A stretch of 64,000 nucleotides of DNA from Brevinematales bacterium (GTDB lineage Bacteria > Spirochaetota > Brevinematia > Brevinematales > GWF1-51-8). Below the pieces are notes generated by a model that was not told where the DNA came from, made no database searches, and saw only the letters and a list, made by a program, of their open reading frames with translations. This document shows positions 8,034-15,396 of the stretch, piece by piece (positions within the stretch are counted from its first letter, which is position 1; every line of letters begins with the position of its first letter). The stretch is from positions 24,021 to 88,020 of the forward strand of contig JAGVBZ010000007.1 in assembly GCA_020059465.1 (NCBI GenBank), read 5' to 3'. The position numbers and the translations under genes are program-made.

Positions 8034-9071
8034 ATGGTACATTACAAGAAAAAACGGCCGGCGCTTAAGTCATCCGCAGAGGTATATAAAAAATCCAAAT
8101 GGATGAAATTTAAAGAGCAGACCGCGCTATTTTTCAGTAACATGAAGCGGTTTTTTGCAAAAATTGCGCTGAAGATACACGAAAAGGGTTCTCAGAAACT
8201 TACCATCATGATTGTACCGCACAATGAAAAGAAGATCTTCAATATTCCGATCTCGAATTATATCATGTTTTTCGCGATGGTGATTCTTGGGGTAACGATT
8301 GTCACATCTGTTATTACGATTTCCAGCAATCAGCAGAACGCAAAGAAATTAGTCAGCCTGAGCGATGAAAACCAGTCCCAGATTTTAGTGATCGAGGGAT
8401 TCAAGAACAGCATACAGAGCCTGAATAATAAATTCACCAAGTTCAAAAGCGACGTAAACCAGATTTTCCGCGCGGCAGGCGGCGACAGCGATATTTATCA
8501 GTTTAACGAGATTAAGATCGGAAACGAATATACTAATAATACATTACCGCAGGAAGCGCTCTCGCTTGAAAAACTCGCTATGGAACTTGAGTTGACCAAA
8601 ATGAAGATCGGCGAGATGCTGATGTTCAAAGCGCAGATGGGAACTCTCCTTAGCGAAATACCGTCGCTTTATCCTCTAGCCGCACGCGCGAGAATTACGT
8701 CTCCCTACGGCCCGCGTATAGACCCTGTCTATCGCTGGAAGTCCAGCTTCCATGCGGGGCTTGACCTTGCCGTCGATCCCGGAACTCCCGTATTTGCGGC
8801 CGCCGACGGTGTGATCGATACTGCGGGTTATCACGGCGGATACGGCCTTTTAGTAAAAATCAAACATAAATACGGATTTGAGACCAAGTACGGTCATATG
8901 CTGAAACTCGGCGAACAGATTACGGTAGGCGCCCAGGTTAAGCAAGGGCAGATTATCGGATATGTCGGTTCATCGGGAAAGGCGACCGGCCCCCATCTTC
9001 ATTATGAAGTGCTAATCGGCGGCAAAACTGTCAATCCGGAGCCGTTTATCTGCATGCGTCCCGGAAACTAA
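8034..9071 (+). CDS. M23 family peptidoglycan endopeptidase, membrane-anchored
   Basis: A 345-residue protein. A basic cytoplasmic segment (about 1-75) is followed by one membrane helix (about 78-98), a coiled-coil stretch with many Gln/Asn (100-200) and a C-terminal LytM/M23 domain. Zinc ligands are H240 and D244 in HAGLD and H323 in HLHYEV; YGHMLKLGE precedes the last motif. Such enzymes cut peptide cross-links in the wall. The next gene is a bactofilin, a pairing known for cell-shape control, where the cytoplasmic tail of the peptidase contacts the bactofilin filament. CAGGAGG lies 6 bp before the ATG. It heads an operon running to ruvX. Confidence 0.9.
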   Translation: MVHYKKKRPALKSSAEVYKKSKWMKFKEQTALFFSNMKRFFAKIALKIHEKGSQKLTIMIVPHNEKKIFNIPISNYIMFFAMVILGVTIVTSVITISSNQQNAKKLVSLSDENQSQILVIEGFKNSIQSLNNKFTKFKSDVNQIFRAAGGDSDIYQFNEIKIGNEYTNNTLPQEALSLEKLAMELELTKMKIGEMLMFKAQMGTLLSEIPSLYPLAARARITSPYGPRIDPVYRWKSSFHAGLDLAVDPGTPVFAAADGVIDTAGYHGGYGLLVKIKHKYGFETKYGHMLKLGEQITVGAQVKQGQIIGYVGSSGKATGPHLHYEVLIGGKTVNPEPFICMRPGN

Positions 9072-9108
9072 TACTGAATAAACTATTACATTGTCGATTG
9101 GAGGGGTT

Positions 9109-9543
9109 GTGTCGGAAAAAGAGAAGTCTCAAGTGAATATTGATGTACAGGGCAGAGTAGATACACATAGTGTAATCGGTATTGCCAACGGGTTCAGCGG
9201 CGAATTCCGCGCCGACGGCATACTGCGGATAGACGGAGACTTTAGGGGTGTTGTGAAGGGAAAGGGGACGGTCCTGATAGGTGAAAAGGGCCGGATTCAG
9301 GGCGATATCTACGCCCGTTCCGTCCGTGTTGGCGGGAAAATTAAAGGCAATATTTACGCGATGGAAAAAGTGGAAATCCTTTCTACCGGTAAGCTCGTCG
9401 GCAACCTTTGGGCTCCAAAATTTCTTGCCGAAGAGGGGATGGTTTTTACCGGAAACGGAAAAACCCTGTTGAAAGAGGATGTCGAAAAATTATTCAAGCA
9501 GAATGTGGAAAACCAAGTCCCGATAATAAATGAGGATATATAG
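9109..9543 (+). CDS. Bactofilin (polymer-forming cytoskeletal protein)
   Basis: A 144-residue bactofilin. The core is a right-handed beta-helix of short repeats seen in GFSGEFRADGILRIDGDFRG, GTVLIGEKGRIQGDIYA and KVEILSTGKLVGNLWAPK. Bactofilins polymerise without nucleotide and organise wall enzymes; in Helicobacter, Caulobacter-like bacteria and Leptospira they affect curvature or helicity. Start: the open frame begins at a TTG (9091), but GGAGG at 9100-9104 selects GTG at 9109. It lies between the M23 peptidase and a STAS protein in a tightly packed operon. Confidence 0.88.
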   Translation: MSEKEKSQVNIDVQGRVDTHSVIGIANGFSGEFRADGILRIDGDFRGVVKGKGTVLIGEKGRIQGDIYARSVRVGGKIKGNIYAMEKVEILSTGKLVGNLWAPKFLAEEGMVFTGNGKTLLKEDVEKLFKQNVENQVPIINEDI

Positions 9544-9552
9544 GGGATCGTT

Positions 9553-10062
9553 ATGTCAGAGATTTCCAAGGTAATGGTCGGACCTTTTGATGGCGGAGTG
9601 CTGGTAAAGGTCACCGGCAGAGGTACTATGGAATTCTGTTCCCAATTATTCGATTATCTGATTGCGCGGATTGAGAAAAACAAGTCCGAGAATATTTACT
9701 TCGAGCTTTCCGAAACAAATTATCTCGACAGTTCTTTTATCGGGGTGATTGTTTCGATTGAAAAGAAGCTCCAGAAGGAATCGCGCGGATCGATTGTGAT
9801 TCTGAATCCCACCGAAAAGGTGAAAGAAATTCTTTCCATGATGGGATTGAGCGAAATCCTACCTATGAAAGAAAGCGCGAAAATAAAGAATATCGAATTG
9901 AACGAGGAAATTTCAAAGAAGCTCGAAAAAGATTATAAAGATATCAAATTGCTCTTAGAATCCCATCAGAACCTTATGGAAATCAATCCTGAGAATAAGA
10001 AGCGTTTCGGCCTCGTCGAGGAAATGCTGAAACAGGAACTCGAAAGGAATAAAAATGAATGA
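9553..10062 (+). CDS. STAS-domain protein (anti-sigma factor antagonist-like)
   Basis: A 169-residue protein whose first ~110 residues form a STAS fold like SpoIIAA/RsbV. The loop NYLDSSFIGVIVSIEKKL carries the DS-S motif, where the second Ser is the usual phosphorylation site of antagonists. An extra C-terminal helical region (about 115-169, charged, coiled-coil-like) is not found in minimal SpoIIAA. A partner kinase or phosphatase is not nearby. Its position between bactofilin and lpxA suggests a regulatory input to envelope synthesis, which is inference. Confidence 0.8.
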   Translation: MSEISKVMVGPFDGGVLVKVTGRGTMEFCSQLFDYLIARIEKNKSENIYFELSETNYLDSSFIGVIVSIEKKLQKESRGSIVILNPTEKVKEILSMMGLSEILPMKESAKIKNIELNEEISKKLEKDYKDIKLLLESHQNLMEINPENKKRFGLVEEMLKQELERNKNE

Positions 10063-10852
10063 TATCCATCCTAGCGCAATAATTGGGCAAGATGTTGTTT
10101 TAGGCGACGGAATTAAGATTCATCCATACGCGGTTATCGACGGGAAGGTCGAGATCGGCGACGGCTGTATTATCGGGCCGTATGTGCATCTTACCGGATG
10201 GGTTAAAATCGGAAAACGTACGAAAATATATGCTCATGCCGCAATCGGCGAAGACCCTCAGGATTATTCGTTCGACGGCACTCCGGGTCTGGTCGAGATC
10301 GGCGACGAATGCCTGATCCGCGAGGGAGTTACGATTCATACTCCGGTTCACGGGGACGAGGGCTGTAAGACGATTGTCGCGAATAGGGCGTTCCTGATGG
10401 CAAACTGCCATGTGGCGCACAATGTGGAAGTAGGTGAAAATACCGTCGTCGCAAATGGAACACTGCTCGCCGGGTTTGCGAAGGTCGAGGAGCGTGTATT
10501 CCTTTCGGGAAACATCGGGGTTCACCAATTTTGCCAGATCGGCGCATACTGTATAGTCGCGCCGGTCGCGAAAGTTGTCCAGAATATTCCTCCGTTTATG
10601 ACCGCCGATGGAAATCCCGCTACGGTTCACGGATTGAATGTGATCGGCCTGAAGCGGAATGGTTTTAAAGAGGAAGAACGCTCGAAAATAAAGGACGCCT
10701 TCAAGATGCTGTACTATAGCGGTTTGGGCTATCGCGCCGCATGCGACGAGATAGAAGCGAAATACCAAAACGATCCCTGGATAACGAGGCTTACCGCGTT
10801 TGTCCGGCAATCCAAGAGGGGGATAATCGGTGCCGCCCAACAAGGGGAATAA
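10055..10852 (+). CDS. lpxA: Acyl-ACP--UDP-N-acetylglucosamine O-acyltransferase
   Basis: LpxA catalyses the first step of lipid A synthesis, 3-O-acylation of UDP-GlcNAc. The 265-residue protein shows left-handed hexapeptide repeats from IHPSAIIGQDVVLGDG onward. The catalytic His lies in NCHVAHNVEVGENTVVANG, and GNIGVHQFCQIGA and GLNVIGLKRNGF are the expected later motifs, followed by a C-terminal helical domain. The ATG overlaps the end of the STAS gene by 8 bp, implying translational coupling. fabZ, often adjacent elsewhere, is absent here. Confidence 0.95.
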   Translation: MNDIHPSAIIGQDVVLGDGIKIHPYAVIDGKVEIGDGCIIGPYVHLTGWVKIGKRTKIYAHAAIGEDPQDYSFDGTPGLVEIGDECLIREGVTIHTPVHGDEGCKTIVANRAFLMANCHVAHNVEVGENTVVANGTLLAGFAKVEERVFLSGNIGVHQFCQIGAYCIVAPVAKVVQNIPPFMTADGNPATVHGLNVIGLKRNGFKEEERSKIKDAFKMLYYSGLGYRAACDEIEAKYQNDPWITRLTAFVRQSKRGIIGAAQQGE

Positions 10853-12032
10853 GCCATCCGGTACGGAAACACCTTCCTTTCAAAACGAACCTCAGACATT
10901 AAAAACATTCTTTTTATCCGCCGGTGAAATTTCCGGCGACGCTCACGCCTCGGAACTGATCGGCGAACTCAGGAAAATGGGCCGCTGCGATTTTGTCGGG
11001 CTGGGCGGAAAGCATATGTTCGACGCGGGACTTCGTTCTGCGTTCGGCGACGTATCCACACTGAGTACGGTCGGGTTTATCGAATCCCTCCGGTTTATCG
11101 GAAAAAAAGTACGCCTTCTCAGGAATTCGGTGGAGTACCTGAAAAACACCCCACCCGACGCGGTTATCCTTGTCGACAATCAGGGGTTCAATATCCTTCT
11201 CGGAAGGGAAGCGAAAAAGCTGGGGATTCCCGTGTTTTATTATCTTCCCCCCACAGTATCGGTGTGGGCTGAATGGAACGCCCCGAAAGTGGTCGACATC
11301 AGCGATCATCTGATCTGCAATATCCGTGCTGACGCCGATATCTACGGCAGGCTTACGGAAAACGTGTTTTATCCCGGCCATCCGACTATCGATAAGATCG
11401 CCAAATTCAAATCCGGCTCCGGTTTCCTCAAGAAAATCGGACTTAATCCGGATATGCCGGCGGTTTCAATATTTCCCGGCAGCCGTCATCAGGAATTGAA
11501 AAAACTTCTGGGAATCATGCTGGATACCGCTAAGATACTGATCGAGGATCGCGGTTATCAGGTACTGCTCTCTCTTTCGCACGCCAAGTTCAGGGATTTC
11601 ATAGAACGGGCGATGCGAGCAAGGAAATTGGACGGGAAGATTGTGCTGGTCGAGGACGACCCGTATTCCGTCATGCATGCATCCTCGGTGAACATTATGG
11701 CGTCCGGTACGGCGACCCTCGAGTCGGTACTGATGCGGAGGCCTCCGGTGATCTGCTACCGGATTTCTCCCGTCTCGTTCGCCATAGCCAAACGATTGGT
11801 AAAAAAGCAGATGATCGGCCTTCCGAATATTTTCCTCGATGAAAAGGTATTTCCCGAGCTTCTTCAGCGCGACTGCAATCCTAAAAAAATCGCGGACACC
11901 GTCAGTGGGTTGATTTCTCCCGCTCCGGATCTCCATGCCCTATTGGAACGTTCGTACGACAGTGTTCGGGAGATTGTGGGCGAACCGGGCGTATCCTCCC
12001 GGGTCGCGCGCTATATCCTCGAACGGGTGTAG
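10830..12032 (+). CDS. lpxB: Lipid-A-disaccharide synthase
   Basis: LpxB (GT19) condenses UDP-diacylglucosamine with lipid X to give the lipid A disaccharide. The 400-residue sequence has the family N-terminus TFFLSAGEISGDAHA at about residue 26, GLGGKHM, VDNQGFN, YYLPPTVSVWAEW, the IFPGSRHQEL nucleotide-binding region, and ASGTATLESVL. The GTG start at 10830, with AGAGGGGG upstream, adds about 25 extra N-terminal residues and overlaps lpxA by 23 bp; no better start lies closer to the domain. It acts at the inner face of the inner membrane. Confidence 0.94.
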   Translation: MPPNKGNKPSGTETPSFQNEPQTLKTFFLSAGEISGDAHASELIGELRKMGRCDFVGLGGKHMFDAGLRSAFGDVSTLSTVGFIESLRFIGKKVRLLRNSVEYLKNTPPDAVILVDNQGFNILLGREAKKLGIPVFYYLPPTVSVWAEWNAPKVVDISDHLICNIRADADIYGRLTENVFYPGHPTIDKIAKFKSGSGFLKKIGLNPDMPAVSIFPGSRHQELKKLLGIMLDTAKILIEDRGYQVLLSLSHAKFRDFIERAMRARKLDGKIVLVEDDPYSVMHASSVNIMASGTATLESVLMRRPPVICYRISPVSFAIAKRLVKKQMIGLPNIFLDEKVFPELLQRDCNPKKIADTVSGLISPAPDLHALLERSYDSVREIVGEPGVSSRVARYILERV

Positions 12033-12033
12033 G

Positions 12034-12450
12034 ATGGGCAGGATTCTCGCAATCGACGTCGGTGAGAAACGGATCGGGCTTGCGGTTACCGACGACCTCC
12101 AGATCATCGCATCCCCCCTCGACGTATTCCCGAACAACTCGGAACTCTTTACCAGATTAGAAAATATCTGTATCGAATACGGGGTTTCTAAATTGGTAAT
12201 CGGAATGCCGTTATCGAAAAAGCACAAAGAAGCGTTCGTTATGACGGAAAAATTTACGGAAGGCATAAAACAGGCGTTTGCCGACGGAATGGGTTTGGAA
12301 ATCGATTTTCAGGACGAGCGGTACAGTTCGATTTACGCGGAAACGTGGATGAAAACCGAGGGCTATTCCCGCAAGCGAATACGTGAAAGCTCCGATAAAT
12401 ACGCTGCGCTTAAGATACTTGAAGATTATATAACCCGACCAAAAGAGTAA
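12034..12450 (+). CDS. ruvX: Putative pre-16S rRNA nuclease RuvX/YqgF
   Basis: A 138-residue RNase H-fold protein. ILAIDVGEKRIGLAVTD at the N-terminus holds the first catalytic Asp; GMPLSKKHKEA and DFQDERYSSIYAE supply further conserved acidic residues. The family matures the 5' end of 16S rRNA in E. coli. The ATG at 12034 follows the lpxB stop by one base; the longer frame upstream lies inside lpxB and is not used. It is the last gene of the M23-bactofilin-lpxAB operon. Confidence 0.9.
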   Translation: MGRILAIDVGEKRIGLAVTDDLQIIASPLDVFPNNSELFTRLENICIEYGVSKLVIGMPLSKKHKEAFVMTEKFTEGIKQAFADGMGLEIDFQDERYSSIYAETWMKTEGYSRKRIRESSDKYAALKILEDYITRPKE

Positions 12451-12539
12451 GTGTATTATTAATGACACAGTAATGATGCAAAATGCCCTGATATACGCTA
12501 TAACTTATTATCTAATAAGGAATTGAAAATTCATTACGA

Positions 12540-12556
12540 TGGCATATTTCTTGCAT
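12540..12556 (+). promoter_or_regulatory. Sigma-54 (-24/-12) promoter upstream of lpxC
   Basis: TGGCAT (12540-12545), five bases and TTGCAT (12551-12556) match the RpoN consensus, with GG and GC exactly 10 bp apart. Predicted transcription would start near 12566, about 20 bp before the lpxC ATG. No good sigma-70 promoter was seen in this 136-bp gap. Binding sites for an activator were not identified. Confidence 0.62.
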
Positions 12557-12586
12557 TAATATACTCATTATGGGTGGGAGCAATTT

Positions 12587-13516
12587 ATGAGAAATCAGAA
12601 TACAATTAAAAAGCAGATAACGTTCAAAGGAAAGGGACTTCATAGCGGCAGAATAGGGCATCTGACCCTGAAACCCGCCCCCGAAGATACAGGTTTGGTA
12701 TTTGTATATAAAGACAATCATCAGAGACATTTTATTCCTTATACCCCCGAAAACGTAGTGGATACCCGGAATAACATATCTATCAGTAACGGTAAGGTGG
12801 TGATTCGTACGGTCGAACATCTTGTTGCGGCGCTGTACGGACAGCGAATCGATAACTGCCTGATCGAGAGCGATATGAACGAAATCCCGATCATGGACGG
12901 GAGCGCACTCGAATTTGTGGCAGGGCTTGAGGAAACCGAGGCTGTGGAACAGGCAAAGGAGCGCGAAGAACTCCGGATTATTAACCCGGTATGGGTAACC
13001 TCGGAGGACAAGTTTATCGTAGCCCTTCCGTATAACGGTCTTAAGCTGAGTTATACGATCTCCTTCCCTAATTCCCCCATCGGTACGCAGACATTCAATT
13101 TGGATTTTTCATCGGAGAGCTTTCAGAAGAAAATCGCCGGGGCGAGAACCTTCGGTTTTATAGAGGATTTGGATTATTACCGGAAGCACGGCCTGGTATT
13201 GGGCGGCGATTTCGATAATGTCCACGTATTCAGTAAAAAAGAGAACCGTTCGCTGAATAGCCCGCGTTACGACGACGAACCGGTCCGGCATAAAGTGCTC
13301 GACCTGCTCGGCGGCATAGCGATGCTGAACTTCGACATTAAGGCGTTTATCATATCCTATAAGGGCGGGCATACGCTCGACACCATGTTCGCGCAGAGGG
13401 TGATGAGCACAATCTCCGGCGTCCAGAAAGTCGGCGGGGTTTACTCCTACGGTACCGACACGAATTATTATTACATGCTGGCCGATATTCTCGATCTTGA
13501 GAAATTTCCTTCATAG
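12587..13516 (+). CDS. lpxC: UDP-3-O-acyl-N-acetylglucosamine deacetylase
   Basis: LpxC is the committed, zinc-dependent step of lipid A synthesis. The 309-residue sequence has the first zinc His in RTVEHLVAALYG, the HKVLDLLGG motif with the second His and the Asp ligand, and GHTLDTMF with the catalytic His. ITFKGKGLHSGRIGH at the N-terminus is typical. GGGAG precedes the ATG. The gene is monocistronic as far as can be seen, with its own sigma-54-like promoter rather than sharing the lpxAB operon. Confidence 0.95.
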   Translation: MRNQNTIKKQITFKGKGLHSGRIGHLTLKPAPEDTGLVFVYKDNHQRHFIPYTPENVVDTRNNISISNGKVVIRTVEHLVAALYGQRIDNCLIESDMNEIPIMDGSALEFVAGLEETEAVEQAKEREELRIINPVWVTSEDKFIVALPYNGLKLSYTISFPNSPIGTQTFNLDFSSESFQKKIAGARTFGFIEDLDYYRKHGLVLGGDFDNVHVFSKKENRSLNSPRYDDEPVRHKVLDLLGGIAMLNFDIKAFIISYKGGHTLDTMFAQRVMSTISGVQKVGGVYSYGTDTNYYYMLADILDLEKFPS

Positions 13517-13568
13517 ATTAAAAGGGCGTGTAAGGGCTTGTTAACGAACACGGAAAACACTTATTTTC

Positions 13569-13695
13569 TTGTCACAGCCTGCCTTCTACGAAGGTAGATA
13601 GGCGAGACGCGACGCGGCGAAGCAGTCTGTTTAATTCATTAAATGATATTAAGGTAGATTGCTTCGTAAATCCTAACGGATTAACTCGCAATAAC
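13569..13695 (+). repeat. 127-bp interspersed palindromic repeat, copy 1
   Basis: This copy aligns without net length change with the one at 20699-20825. Shared blocks are CCTGCCTTCTACGAAGGTAG, a CGAAGCAGTC box, TTAATTCAT, TAGATTGCTTCG and a terminal CGCAAT(A/G)AC. It contains nested inverted repeats (GAAGCAGTCT/AGATTGCTTC; AATCC/GGATT). It occupies most of the 279-bp gap between lpxC and the hisE-like gene. Confidence 0.8.
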
Positions 13696-13740
13696 ATTAT
13701 TAGTTCTTCAACAGTCCCATAAACGCCCTTTTTTATTCTC

Positions 13741-13769
13741 TTGCTTTTTCTTACCAAATCGGATACAAT
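13741..13769 (+). promoter_or_regulatory. Promoter for hisE-like gene
   Basis: TTGCTT (13741-13746), 17 bp and TACAAT (13764-13769), 26 bp before the TTG start. It lies just downstream of the interspersed repeat. Confidence 0.55.
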
Positions 13770-13795
13770 TTTAAAAAATCATTTCGGAGGGCACG

Positions 13796-14395
13796 TTGTC
13801 TGGCAGCTCTGCGTTAAAATGGGATGAACTTATCCAAAACCATTCCGGGACTATTCCCGCGGTCGTTCAGGATGCCGCGTCAAAGGCCGTATTAGGCGTT
13901 ATCAGGATGAATCGCGAGGCTTATGATAAAACTATCGAGACCGGCGGTATAAACCGCATTACGGACGCCGGGACGGCGCTTTTCAGCATTGACGGGTTAG
14001 ACTTAAAGCTGAAGAATGTCTCGGGGAATTCCTCAAAAGACGCCCTTCTGATTACGGTGGACGCCGGGCGCGCGGATATCCTGCATACCCAGTTCGGGGA
14101 TATCGCCGCGGATAAGTCAGCGGTGTTGAACGATGTTTACGGGGTGATCCGAGAACGGAAGATGCATCCGCCGGAGAATTCCTATGTGGCGAAAAAACTT
14201 TCCGAAGGCATCGACCGTATCCTGAAAAAGGTCGGCGAGGAAGCGGGAGAAGTCATTATCGCCGCAAAAAACGGCGACCCGAAGGAGATGGGTTGGGAAA
14301 TGGCCGATCTGATTTTTCATCTGTGGCTCGTGCTCGGATTTTACGACCTGTCCCCCGACATCGTTTACGATAAACTGATCGAACGCAGGAAGTGA
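13796..14395 (+). CDS. HisIE-like protein: intact phosphoribosyl-ATP pyrophosphatase domain, decayed cyclohydrolase domain
   Basis: The 199 residues have the two-domain layout of bifunctional HisIE. The C-terminal HisE domain (about 115-199) is well kept: KKVGEEAGEVIIAAKNG and EMADLIFHLWLVL carry the metal-binding acidic residues. The N-terminal HisI domain (about 8-110) still aligns (IPAVVQDA, RMNREAYDKTIETGG) but has lost its active-site motifs. The usual KGETSGN is IDGLDLK, the DCDxDALL metal site is NSSKDALL, and the CHTGRxSCF zinc motif reads LHTQFGDI. So only pyrophosphohydrolase activity is expected. Start is TTG at 13796 with GGAGGG upstream. No other his gene is nearby. Confidence 0.85.
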   Translation: MSGSSALKWDELIQNHSGTIPAVVQDAASKAVLGVIRMNREAYDKTIETGGINRITDAGTALFSIDGLDLKLKNVSGNSSKDALLITVDAGRADILHTQFGDIAADKSAVLNDVYGVIRERKMHPPENSYVAKKLSEGIDRILKKVGEEAGEVIIAAKNGDPKEMGWEMADLIFHLWLVLGFYDLSPDIVYDKLIERRK

Positions 14396-14440
14396 GTGTT
14401 ACATAATCCCTGATTGAAAAATAAAGTCAGCAGGTGCTGC

Positions 14441-14665
14441 ATGAAGAAACTGATTATCAGCGAAGACCAGATATCCCTCGACTATGCCGTGATCGAGGGC
14501 GATTCTTTTAACGAAATCGTCTATATCCAGCAGAGGGGAGTGGGGGAGACGATCGACGGTACGGACGAACGGGGCAACGGGCTGAAACTCCGTATCGATT
14601 CGATTATCGATTCCCGGATGGTTGTCCAGATCATGGAAATCATTCCCCCGTCCCTAAACCGATGA
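14441..14665 (+). CDS. Stand-alone RsmE N-terminal (PUA-like) domain paralogue
   Basis: This 74-residue protein lines up without gaps against the first ~54 residues of the rsmE product encoded next to it. Shared features include MKKLIIS/MRRFFIP, the G at 20, G-(D/E)-x-I-(E/D) and TDxxGNxLK, giving 13 identities in 54 positions and many conservative changes. It therefore looks like a duplicated PUA-like RNA-binding domain without the methyltransferase half. Its stop codon overlaps the rsmE start by 4 bp, so translation is coupled. The ATG at 14441 is preferred over an upstream TTG. Function unknown; rRNA contact or partnership with RsmE is inference. Confidence 0.7.
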   Translation: MKKLIISEDQISLDYAVIEGDSFNEIVYIQQRGVGETIDGTDERGNGLKLRIDSIIDSRMVVQIMEIIPPSLNR

Positions 14666-15396
14666 GGCGTTTTTTCATTCCTGCCGAACGAATTGACGGC
14701 GGCCGTGTCACGTTCGCCGGAGGCGACTACCATCATCTGATCCATGTGCTAAGAAAACAAACCGGCGATATTATCGAGGCGACCGACGGATGGGGGAATA
14801 TTTTGCGGATAAAAATCGGAAGTGCCGGGGCGGATAATATATCGGGCGAGATTATCGGACGGATACCCGCGCCGGAACGACGGATATCCCTCACTCTGTA
14901 TCAGGCCATCCCGAGGCAGGGACTGTTCGATTTTATCATAGAAAAATGCGCCGAGCTTGGAGTCCGGAGGGTCGTACCTTTGGTCACCGAAAGAACGGTC
15001 GTCCGTCTCGCGGAGGAACGCTCGGCAAAGAAGCTCGAACGTTGGCGGCGTATTGCGGGCGAAACGGTTAAGAAGGTCGGCAGGGCAGATACGATTGAGG
15101 TCTTTTCGGTATGCGGATTGCCGGAGATCGCGGGCTTTCTCAGGCCGGAGTCGCTCAGGCTCGCCGCGTGGGAAATGGAGGATATGAGAGGACTCAAATC
15201 CGTCCTGCGGGAGAAGTCAGGGGTTAACGATGTCGAGATCGTGATCGGACCGGAGGGCGGCTTGAGCGCCGCCGAAATCAGTGTTCTGAACGGGATGGGG
15301 TTCGGGAATGTCAGTCTCGGTAAACGTATCCTGAAGGTCGAAACCGCCGCAATCGCGGCGGTAGCCAACATCTTTTACGAACTCGATGACGATTAA
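14662..15396 (+). CDS. rsmE: 16S rRNA (uracil1498-N3)-methyltransferase
   Basis: RsmE methylates U1498 of 16S rRNA. The 244 residues comprise the PUA-like N-terminal domain (1-70) and a SPOUT methyltransferase domain. The SAM-binding knot is seen in VIGPEGGLSAAEI and LGKRILKVETAAIAAV; the linking region has QAIPRQGLFDFIIEKCAELG. It overlaps the upstream small paralogue by 4 bp and converges with the large TPR gene, overlapping by 4 bp. Confidence 0.93.
   Translation: MRRFFIPAERIDGGRVTFAGGDYHHLIHVLRKQTGDIIEATDGWGNILRIKIGSAGADNISGEIIGRIPAPERRISLTLYQAIPRQGLFDFIIEKCAELGVRRVVPLVTERTVVRLAEERSAKKLERWRRIAGETVKKVGRADTIEVFSVCGLPEIAGFLRPESLRLAAWEMEDMRGLKSVLREKSGVNDVEIVIGPEGGLSAAEISVLNGMGFGNVSLGKRILKVETAAIAAVANIFYELDDD

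Noticed and set aside
13569..13695. Repeat copy 1 considered as a tRNA or riboswitch because of nested stems
   Set aside because: No tRNA-like cloverleaf or T-loop; a same-length copy occurs in an unrelated intergenic site, as expected of an interspersed repeat.
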